Source: CAZOMR01 sp964580655
GTDB lineage: Bacteria > RBG-13-61-14 > CAZOMR01
NCBI GenBank assembly: GCA_964580655.1
Contig: CAZOMR010000014.1
Coordinates: 1 to 26,195 of the forward strand
DNA: 26,195 nucleotides
Reading direction: 5' to 3'
The position numbers and the translations under genes were made by a program. The notes beneath the pieces are model-generated. The model did not search any database. It was not told the DNA's origin and saw only the letters and a program-made list of their open reading frames with translations. Within the stretch, counting starts at the first letter, position 1, and every line of letters starts with the position of its first letter. Positions 7,624 through 14,363 of the stretch are shown here, one piece after another.

Positions 7624-9606
7624 ATGAGAAGGATATTTTTGGTTCTGACCGGGCTGATCTTGATCGGGATCATCTCGCCCCAGGATGCCCGGCCCACATC
7701 ATCAGGTTATTACCAGATCCGGGATGCGGAGGGAGTGCCGTATCTTTTTGAAAATGGCATGCCGTATTTCACGAGGTTCCAGGAAACGGACCACGAAATT
7801 CTTGACCTTTCCGGGATATGGAAATTCCAGCCTGACCCGGGGGCAAGGGGAAAATCCGAGGGATGGTATGAGCCGGATTATGATGATTCCGGATGGTTTG
7901 ACCATCCCATCCCGGGAGTCTGGCAGGCGCAGAAAGATGAATGGGTTGAGTATATTGGCCACGGATGGTATCGCAGGAGCTTCAATGTGCCGGAAGGATT
8001 AAGAGCCCGGTTCAATCGGCTGGTGCTGGACGGCGCGGGTTTTCAGACCCGGGTCTGGCTGAACGGCAGAGAGATAGGCCGCCATGACGGCAATTACTCC
8101 CGGTGGAGTCTTGATGTGAGCGAGGAGCTTCGCTACGGCGAGGATAATCAGATCACGGTCTGGATCAGTAACCTCTTGAGCTACTGCGGTGTGCCGCCGT
8201 GTCTGAGCCCTGGCCACAGGCTCGGGTGGTGGGAGTTTGCGGGCATCGGCAGGCTGGTTCAGATAGAGAGTTCGCCGCATATAACCGTAAGCAAGCTCGC
8301 GGTAAAAGCCCAGCCGCTGGAGAAAGGGAAGGGCAGGCTTGAAGTTGTCTCTCTGATATACAATCACGGTGAATCAGAAGACATCGCTAGAGTAAAGATA
8401 GAGCTTGAATCTCTATCAGGCCGGATCATTGCAAGGTCGAATTATTACGAGGAGGTTATTTCGGGTCGGGGAGTCAATGTAGTCCGCTGGAATGATGAGC
8501 TAGATGGGATTTTGCCCTGGTCTCCGGAAGACCCGGGGAACAGGTATCGGCTTATCCTGAATGTAGTCGGCCCGGATGGCTCCGAGCGGCAGGGCCATGA
8601 GATAGGGTTCAAGAATTTCGAGGTGCGCGAAACACGGCTGTATCTGAATGACAAGCCCTATTACATACGCGGTCTGAACCGTCACGAGGACGACCCTGAA
8701 ACCGGTCTTTACCAGGGCGATGCCCGCCTGAAAGAGGACATCGCGTTTCTAAAGGACCTTCATGTGAACCACATTCGCGGTGCCCATTATCCTAATGATC
8801 CTCGCTGGCTGGATATTCTGGACCAAGCGGGGATCAGCTTTTGCGAGGAGATTCCGCTTTACCAGGCGGACAGCGGAAGCCATGCCTTTTACAAGAGGGA
8901 GAAGAATCCCTTGAGGCCCGGGAGGTTCCAGCCGCTGAGCCAGCAGAAGAACCCGGAGCTTATAGCGAACGCTCTGCAACAGCTTCTGGAGACGATCGAG
9001 CGGGACAGGAATCATGCGTGCGTCATCATGTGGTCCATGGGCAACGAGAACCTTACTTATATCCCGTCATCGCGCCGGATATACGAGGCCGAGATCGAGG
9101 CGGCCCGGCGGTTCGATCCGGACAGGGTTCTGACATGGGCACTGCTTTCCGGGCCGGTGATCTCGCCCTTGCTTGAGAGAACCGCTGACCTCGCGGATGT
9201 AATCTCCATCAACCAGTATTATGGATGGTATGTCGGCAAGGTGGAAGGGGCCGGACCACTGTTTGACCGGTTTCACAAGAAGTATCCCACGAAGCCGCTC
9301 TTGATCTCGGAGTTCGGCGCTGATGCGAGTTATGGAAGGCATGATGAATCCGAAAAGCCTGAAAAGTTCTCCGAGGAATACCAGGTTTACATCCTGGAGA
9401 ATACCTGGAAGCAGATGCTTAATCGCCCGTTTATTGTGGGAGGAATGCCGTGGATATTCGCGGACTTCCGGTGTGGATGGTACGGGAAGATGCACCCGGT
9501 ATTTCACATGAACGAGAAGGGCGTGCTCAGCCACGATCGCAGGAGAAAACTGGGGTATGAGGCCTTGAAGCAGATATATGCCGGGATCGAGGACAAGCAG
9601 AAATAA
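7624..9606 (+). CDS. Secreted glycoside hydrolase family 2 (beta-galactosidase/glucuronidase-like)
   Basis: This 660-residue protein starts with a signal peptide (MRR followed by a hydrophobic stretch to about residue 20), so it acts in the periplasm or outside. The family 2 layout follows: an N-terminal jelly-roll sugar-binding domain (about 50-215; GIWKFQPDP, GHGWYRRSF, VWLNGREIG), an immunoglobulin-like domain (about 220-345) and a TIM barrel (about 345-650). The catalytic acid/base is E475 in WSMGNEN and the nucleophile E563 in LLISEFGAD; the barrel opens with YIRGLNRHEDDP. Substrate could be a beta-galactoside, glucuronide or mannoside. The ATG at 7624 has AAGGAGGA at 7610-7617 overlapping the agmatinase stop, so it is in the polyamine operon despite no obvious metabolic link. 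Confidence 0.9.
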   Translation: MRRIFLVLTGLILIGIISPQDARPTSSGYYQIRDAEGVPYLFENGMPYFTRFQETDHEILDLSGIWKFQPDPGARGKSEGWYEPDYDDSGWFDHPIPGVWQAQKDEWVEYIGHGWYRRSFNVPEGLRARFNRLVLDGAGFQTRVWLNGREIGRHDGNYSRWSLDVSEELRYGEDNQITVWISNLLSYCGVPPCLSPGHRLGWWEFAGIGRLVQIESSPHITVSKLAVKAQPLEKGKGRLEVVSLIYNHGESEDIARVKIELESLSGRIIARSNYYEEVISGRGVNVVRWNDELDGILPWSPEDPGNRYRLILNVVGPDGSERQGHEIGFKNFEVRETRLYLNDKPYYIRGLNRHEDDPETGLYQGDARLKEDIAFLKDLHVNHIRGAHYPNDPRWLDILDQAGISFCEEIPLYQADSGSHAFYKREKNPLRPGRFQPLSQQKNPELIANALQQLLETIERDRNHACVIMWSMGNENLTYIPSSRRIYEAEIEAARRFDPDRVLTWALLSGPVISPLLERTADLADVISINQYYGWYVGKVEGAGPLFDRFHKKYPTKPLLISEFGADASYGRHDESEKPEKFSEEYQVYILENTWKQMLNRPFIVGGMPWIFADFRCGWYGKMHPVFHMNEKGVLSHDRRRKLGYEALKQIYAGIEDKQK

Positions 9607-9637
9607 CAATTGAATTGTTTTCGCGTTTGATTCCTGA

Positions 9638-9666
9638 AAGCATGTGCATGGCAACTCCGCACGCTT
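9638..9666 (+). terminator. Possible weak hairpin after the polyamine operon
   Basis: AAGC (9638-9641) plus GTGC (9644-9647) can pair with GCAC-GCTT (9659-9666), with a two-base bulge. The T-rich stretch comes only about 10 bp later, so this is a poor match to a rho-independent terminator. The rest of the 120-bp gap before the deformylase shows no other convincing signal except the AGGAGGT ribosome binding site at its end. Confidence 0.25.
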
Positions 9667-9726
9667 TATGCTATTCTTTTTCTAAATTAAGCATCTGAAC
9701 ATGGATAAGTCATTTAGGAGGTAATA

Positions 9727-10236
9727 ATGGCCCTGCTGGAAATAGTCACGGTCCCGGACCCTGTATTGAAACAAGAGGCCGAGGAGTTGAGGGATTTTAA
9801 TCCTGAGATTGAACGGGTTGTCAAGGACATGGCAGAGACCATGTATCATGCCCCTGGCATTGGCCTGGCCGCGAACCAGGTGGGGCTTCTCAAGCAGATA
9901 GCTGTGGTGGATGTGTCTCCTCCGGAAGAAGAGAAGAAGCTGATAGTCCTTGTAAACCCCAGAATCATCTCCATGGAGGGCGAGGATATTGCGGAAGAGG
10001 GGTGCCTAAGTGTTCCGGATATAAATGTCGAGATCAAGCGTGCGTCAAGGATCAAGGTGATTGCGAAAAACCTTCGTGGCGAGGATATTGAATTGTCTGC
10101 CGAGGGCCTTCTGGCCAGGGCGATTCAACACGAACTCGATCACCTCCAGGGAACGGTAATCCTGGACAAGGCAAGCATTCTCAAAAGGCGCAGGTATCTT
10201 AATAATCTCAAGAAAAGCAAGACCCCCGCAAACTAG
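9727..10236 (+). CDS. def: Peptide deformylase
   Basis: This 169-residue metalloenzyme removes the N-formyl group from nascent proteins. All three signature motifs are present: GIGLAANQVG (motif 1), EEGCLSVPD with the metal-binding cysteine (motif 2), and QHELDHLQG with the two histidine ligands and catalytic glutamate (motif 3). Length is typical. A textbook AGGAGGT ends five bases before the ATG. No formyltransferase gene follows, unlike the common def-fmt pair; the next gene is a membrane protein 46 bp away behind a possible promoter. Confidence 0.96.
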   Translation: MALLEIVTVPDPVLKQEAEELRDFNPEIERVVKDMAETMYHAPGIGLAANQVGLLKQIAVVDVSPPEEEKKLIVLVNPRIISMEGEDIAEEGCLSVPDINVEIKRASRIKVIAKNLRGEDIELSAEGLLARAIQHELDHLQGTVILDKASILKRRRYLNNLKKSKTPAN

Positions 10237-10241
10237 CTCAT

Positions 10242-10270
10242 TTGTTAGACAGGCAAGAAAGTGGTAAAAT
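10242..10270 (+). promoter_or_regulatory. Possible promoter placed directly before the TPR membrane protein
   Basis: TTGTTA (10242-10247) and TAAAAT (10265-10270) are 17 bp apart; TACAAT at 10270-10275 is an alternative -10. Transcription would begin between about 10277 and 10283, essentially at the ATG at 10283, which has no Shine-Dalgarno sequence. The boxes are only moderate matches. Confidence 0.4.
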
Positions 10271-10282
10271 ACAATACTTAAT

Positions 10283-12208
10283 ATGTCTCGTCAGCAGAGA
10301 TCGAAACGCCATTACCTGATCGTAATAGTCGTCGCGATCTGGGGTTGCACCCCTGTCAGGTCAGGCGCACAGGAAGCGGATGTGGAATTCTTCCCGGCCG
10401 AGGATCTGCCCGCCATTCTCATCCCACTTGAGCAAGCCTGGTCTGATGCGAGGGAAGCGATTCTTTCCGGTGATATGGATCAGGCCTCGAAGTCCCTGAA
10501 CCGTGTTTTAGAAGCCAAGTGGGACGCGGGGATAAGGGACCTGCCTGCACATTCCGCGGCATTATTGAAGCTTGCCCGCAGGTTGAAAGAGCAAAGGCAG
10601 GATGTTGATGATAAAGAGCTTCTTCAATTCAGCAGGAACCTTGCTCCAAATCAGCTCGGGGCAGGACTCGCGCGCGCACGCTACTTTCTCGGGAAAGACA
10701 CCTTCTCGCCGATCCGCGCCATTAAGCAATATCTTGCCGTAACATTTCATTCCACCGATGACTTTGAGATGGCAAAACATATGCTCGCGTCTCTGGGATG
10801 GTCAGGCATGTTTTGCGGGCTAATCGCTTTTTTCTCGTTCGCACTGATCATCCTTGCAAGATACCTGCGCCTCTTTATCCATGACATCCGGGGCATCTTT
10901 CCCTCCGGCTTTCTCTCTAACTGGATGATGATCGCCCTGCCTCTGTCATTCCTTTTTATCCCCCTGTTCTTCGGCGCTCCATATTGGATTCTTTCGCTTT
11001 TCTGGATATTGCTCTTTAGTCCATACATGAAGAAAGGCGAGCGCATCATAGGGGCCATCCTCATCTTGAGCCTTCTTGCCGTCCCTTTATACTTCAGCAT
11101 CTATACCGCGGCATTGGGCGCTTGCGAGAATCAAAAGCTCACAGCCCTGCTCAGGATCCGCAATGGCATCTACTCAAAGGATGATGTTGAAACACTGCTC
11201 AAGGCACAAAGGCAGGATTCCACGGATCAGGCATCGCTTCTCAGTCTGGCTTTTGTAAGTAAAAAGAAAGGCCGTTTTCAAGAGGCCGCGGAATATTACT
11301 CCCAGGCTCGAAAGCTACCATCTTACCAGGATGTCATATATAACAACCTGGGAAACCTCTATTTGGCCGTTGGTCAGACCGAGGATGCGATCAATGCCTA
11401 TAAAAATGCCGCGTCACTTAATCCTAAAAGGGTTGAGCCGATTTACAACCTCAGTCAGGCATTTTATGAACTCCGTGATTTCGAAAAACAGGAGCAATTC
11501 TATCACCAGGCAGAGAGAATCGCCAAAAACAGGGTCAACGAACTCGACAACATGGCCTATCAATACATCACCCGCACCGTTATGGATATTCCTGTGCCGG
11601 TTGGACTGCTGGTCAAAGTGATGATGGCTTCCACTCCTCGATTGGAATTGATCCGGAAAGCATTGTGGAACAACTCTTTTGGAATTCTCAGCCCGAAAAG
11701 CTTTCCCCTGTTAGGCATCCTCGGATTGCTGATCCTGGGATTGGCATCCTGGACAACTCGAGGGCTTTCCCTTTCTAATGCCTGCTCAAGTTGCGGACAG
11801 CCCATCTGCCAGAGATGCAATCCCCCAAGCCGAAACCCTGATATTTGCTCTCCATGCTATTCCGCCTTTTATACCTCCGGAGGACTGGACCCGAAGATGC
11901 GCATGGAAAAGATGATGTCTGCCCGCAGATACCGTGCATGGATTAGAACTATCGGCTGGCTTTCCACCATTCTCTTGCCCGGAACCGGGCATCTCTTCAA
12001 GGGCATCCCCGGAAGAGGCATACTCTTTCTCGCCATCTCTTGCCTGATTCTCGCTTTTGTCTTTTCTCCACGATGGCTCTGGTTATTCACTACTCCTGCT
12101 GAATTCCTTGCAGTGTCCCCTGCATTTATCCTCAAGACCGCGGCATATCTGATCCTGATACTTGCGGCCTCGCTCAACTATCACTTCGCCATCCGCGAGG
12201 AGGTCTGA
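10283..12208 (+). CDS. TPR and zinc-ribbon membrane protein of unknown function
   Basis: I do not recognise a named family for this 641-residue protein. An N-terminal signal/anchor (about 10-22) is followed by a helical region likely outside the cytoplasm, hydrophobic segments at about 171-195, 213-247 and 255-280, and a tetratricopeptide-repeat region (about 325-420; NNLGNLYLAVGQTEDAI with AYKNAASLNP is a clear TPR unit). Another membrane helix (about 477-492) precedes a four-to-six-cysteine zinc ribbon (about 501-532; CSSCG, CQRC, CSPC), and two or three C-terminal helices end the protein. TPRs suggest a scaffold for protein partners; the ribbon is probably structural. The next gene starts 6 bp after its stop, so it is likely a functional partner of the DUF4388 protein. 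No Shine-Dalgarno precedes the ATG. Confidence 0.75.
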   Translation: MSRQQRSKRHYLIVIVVAIWGCTPVRSGAQEADVEFFPAEDLPAILIPLEQAWSDAREAILSGDMDQASKSLNRVLEAKWDAGIRDLPAHSAALLKLARRLKEQRQDVDDKELLQFSRNLAPNQLGAGLARARYFLGKDTFSPIRAIKQYLAVTFHSTDDFEMAKHMLASLGWSGMFCGLIAFFSFALIILARYLRLFIHDIRGIFPSGFLSNWMMIALPLSFLFIPLFFGAPYWILSLFWILLFSPYMKKGERIIGAILILSLLAVPLYFSIYTAALGACENQKLTALLRIRNGIYSKDDVETLLKAQRQDSTDQASLLSLAFVSKKKGRFQEAAEYYSQARKLPSYQDVIYNNLGNLYLAVGQTEDAINAYKNAASLNPKRVEPIYNLSQAFYELRDFEKQEQFYHQAERIAKNRVNELDNMAYQYITRTVMDIPVPVGLLVKVMMASTPRLELIRKALWNNSFGILSPKSFPLLGILGLLILGLASWTTRGLSLSNACSSCGQPICQRCNPPSRNPDICSPCYSAFYTSGGLDPKMRMEKMMSARRYRAWIRTIGWLSTILLPGTGHLFKGIPGRGILFLAISCLILAFVFSPRWLWLFTTPAEFLAVSPAFILKTAAYLILILAASLNYHFAIREEV

Positions 12209-12214
12209 TCTTCC

Positions 12215-13348
12215 ATGGCATTGAAAGGCTCACTCCACGATTTCGGTATCTCAGAGATCATGCAGATGATCGGACACCAGCATAAGTCCGGGGTGTTGAC
12301 GGTTCGGGAAAAGGGCTCGGAGGTGAATATCCTTTTCCACGAGGGCAACATCGTGTCCGCCAGGGCGGAGCCCCTGCCAGAAGAACTGGAATGGGGCGAG
12401 CTTCTGGTCCGATCCGGATTGATCTCAAGATCCCAGTTTGAATTGGTGGAGAAGATGAGCAGGGAAAGCCTTCAGTCCCTGGAATTTGTCCTGGTTAAAA
12501 CCAAGACGCTCTCCGAGGATGAACTGAAAGAGGTCATCAAGTTGCGCAACCTGGAGATCACGAACAGCCTGTTCCTGCTCAATACCGGGGAATACGAGTT
12601 CGTGCCCGGCTCGGTTAGCTACTTTGCCCAGTTGACCATTCCCATCAGCTCCGAACAGGTGCTCATGGACGGATACAGGATAAAGGATGAATGGCCACAC
12701 ATCTCCAGGGAAGTCCCTTCTATGGAAATGCGCTTTGCCAAAAAAGGCGGGGAGTTCTCTGTCGCAGATCGGCTACCCGAAGACGAGAACAGAATCTACC
12801 GCATGATAGACGGTGAGCACACCGTAAGGGACATGATCTTCCTTAGCCGAATGGGAAAATTCGAGGTCTGCCGTATCCTTGCCCGGCTCAGCGAGCGAGA
12901 CCGCATCCAGCCGGTAAGCGAGGCTGAGCCCCCTCGTCCATCAGTCGCCCCAGGGCACAAAAGGCTTTTTCAGGCATTCTTTTATCCGGCTTTTGTTATC
13001 TTGACCCTGCTTTTGATTAATGGAATCAGGATCAACCTGGTTCGGGAAAAGGCAGCCCCCTACAGTCGCTATTTACAACAGCGGTATCAAATCCAGAGAA
13101 TCGAGCAAGCCCTGGAGGCTTACCGTCTAGCTTTCGGGAATTATCCCAGGCAACTTGATGACCTGGTTCAGGAAAAATTCCTTGGTCAGGATGAGATCAG
13201 CTTTCCATGGAAATCCGAAGGGTCTGGCGGACATGAATATGACTACCAGAAGCATGGAAACCTTTATATCCTCCGGAGTCCCGTTCTCCGTAGTAGGACT
13301 ACTACGAAGGATGAACCGCCAAGCCCCTCAAAGAAGGAGCACAGATGA
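12215..13348 (+). CDS. DUF4388 (PATAN-type) protein with membrane anchor and pseudopilin-like C-terminus
   Basis: Residues 1-130 form a DUF4388 domain (LHDFGISEIMQMIG, HKSGVLTV, FHEGNIVSA), a module found in bacterial signalling and gliding/pilus control proteins. A second segment (about 170-230) resembles the helical continuation seen in such proteins. A single transmembrane helix lies at 251-271. The remainder (about 285-355; RIEQALEAYRLAFGNYP followed by LDDLV) resembles the globular part of type II secretion pseudopilins such as GspG. This implies a cytoplasmic sensor or adaptor domain linked through the membrane to a periplasmic pseudopilin-like domain. The last 20 residues are encoded across a perfect DNA palindrome. 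The stop overlaps the phoH start (ATGA). The DUF4388 part is firm; the pseudopilin resemblance is inference. Confidence 0.78.
   Translation: MALKGSLHDFGISEIMQMIGHQHKSGVLTVREKGSEVNILFHEGNIVSARAEPLPEELEWGELLVRSGLISRSQFELVEKMSRESLQSLEFVLVKTKTLSEDELKEVIKLRNLEITNSLFLLNTGEYEFVPGSVSYFAQLTIPISSEQVLMDGYRIKDEWPHISREVPSMEMRFAKKGGEFSVADRLPEDENRIYRMIDGEHTVRDMIFLSRMGKFEVCRILARLSERDRIQPVSEAEPPRPSVAPGHKRLFQAFFYPAFVILTLLLINGIRINLVREKAAPYSRYLQQRYQIQRIEQALEAYRLAFGNYPRQLDDLVQEKFLGQDEISFPWKSEGSGGHEYDYQKHGNLYILRSPVLRSRTTTKDEPPSPSKKEHR
13289..13306. repeat. Perfect palindrome CGTAGTAG-GA-CTACTACG inside the 3' end of the DUF4388 gene
   Basis: Eight bases pair perfectly around a 2-bp centre, and partial symmetry extends a few bases outward. 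It encodes part of the low-complexity tail (LRSRTTTKDE). Such palindromes with this core resemble dispersed repeats I recall from some candidate-phylum genomes, but no second copy is visible in this window. Confidence 0.45.
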
Positions 13349-14349
13349 AAGCCTCGAAGAGCAGGGCCCAAGCCAGCCGGCAGGTTATCCTGGAAGATAA
13401 TAACCTGACCCGCATGCTTTGCGGCGAACATCATCGCCACCTGAAACTAATCCAGAGGCTGACAGATGTGAATATCCACGCCCGTGGAAATGCGCTCAAT
13501 CTCTCCGGGGAAGAGACTGCGGTCCAGGCCGTGGAGACCCTGATCCGTCAACTCTACCGTCTTCTTAAACAAGGATACGCTCTGGACGAGAGCGACATAG
13601 AACCTGCGGTTAAAATGCTTCTTGAGAATTCCGATGAAAAGCTGGAGCGAATTTACCATGACGGCATCGCCCTTCCCGGCCGCCGCAAGCCGATAACCCC
13701 AAAGAGCACACAGCAGAAAGATTACCTGGAGGCGATCCGAGACCATGACCTCATTTTCGCCATCGGACCTGCAGGAACCGGCAAGACCTATCTGGCAATG
13801 GCTATGGCAGTGCATGCCCTAACCCAGGAACAGGTCTCCCGCATCATCCTCGCCCGCCCCGCAGTGGAAGCCGGCGAGAAGCTGGGTTTTCTTCCAGGGG
13901 ACCTGGCGGAAAAGGTCAACCCATATTTGCGCCCGCTTTACGACGCGCTCCATGATATGATGGATTTCGATAAGGCCGCCTACCTGATCGAGCGCGACAT
14001 CATCGAGGTTGTGCCACTTGCCTTTATGCGAGGCCGCACCCTCAATAACTGCTTTGTCATCCTGGACGAGGCCCAGAATACCACGGTAATGCAGATGAAG
14101 ATGTTTCTTACTAGACTGGGGTTCGACACCAAGACAGTAGTCACCGGCGACATCACCCAGATTGATCTGCCCGATCAAGAGCCCTCCGGCCTGGTTCATG
14201 CCCGGCAGATTCTGTCTGACATCCAGGGAATCCGCTTTTGCTATTTTACCGAGCGCGATGTGGTCCGCCATCCACTTGTTCAGGAAATCATCAAGGCTTA
14301 CGAGCAAAATTCACGGTCCGAGCCCTCGATTCCGGAGAATAACTCTTAA
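13345..14349 (+). CDS. phoH: PhoH-like ATPase
   Basis: The 334-residue protein is a PhoH-family P-loop ATPase, a group linked to RNA metabolism and commonly encoded next to ybeY. An N-terminal KH-like region (about 15-75; VNIHARGNALNLSG) precedes the ATPase. Walker A is GPAGTGKT at 141-148, Walker B is FVILDEAQN near 237-245, and the sensor-type TGDITQIDLP is typical. Length is in the usual range. It starts in a 4-bp overlap with the DUF4388 gene, with AAGGAGC just upstream, and is followed 14 bp later by pgpH. The phoH-pgpH-ybeY-lnt order is a conserved block in many bacteria. Confidence 0.95.
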   Translation: MKASKSRAQASRQVILEDNNLTRMLCGEHHRHLKLIQRLTDVNIHARGNALNLSGEETAVQAVETLIRQLYRLLKQGYALDESDIEPAVKMLLENSDEKLERIYHDGIALPGRRKPITPKSTQQKDYLEAIRDHDLIFAIGPAGTGKTYLAMAMAVHALTQEQVSRIILARPAVEAGEKLGFLPGDLAEKVNPYLRPLYDALHDMMDFDKAAYLIERDIIEVVPLAFMRGRTLNNCFVILDEAQNTTVMQMKMFLTRLGFDTKTVVTGDITQIDLPDQEPSGLVHARQILSDIQGIRFCYFTERDVVRHPLVQEIIKAYEQNSRSEPSIPENNS

Positions 14350-14363
14350 CAAAGGAGCAGAAC

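Noticed and set aside
11560..12177. Minus-strand open frames opposite the TPR/zinc-ribbon gene
   Set aside because: No ribosome binding sites or family signals; they are shadows of the plus-strand gene.
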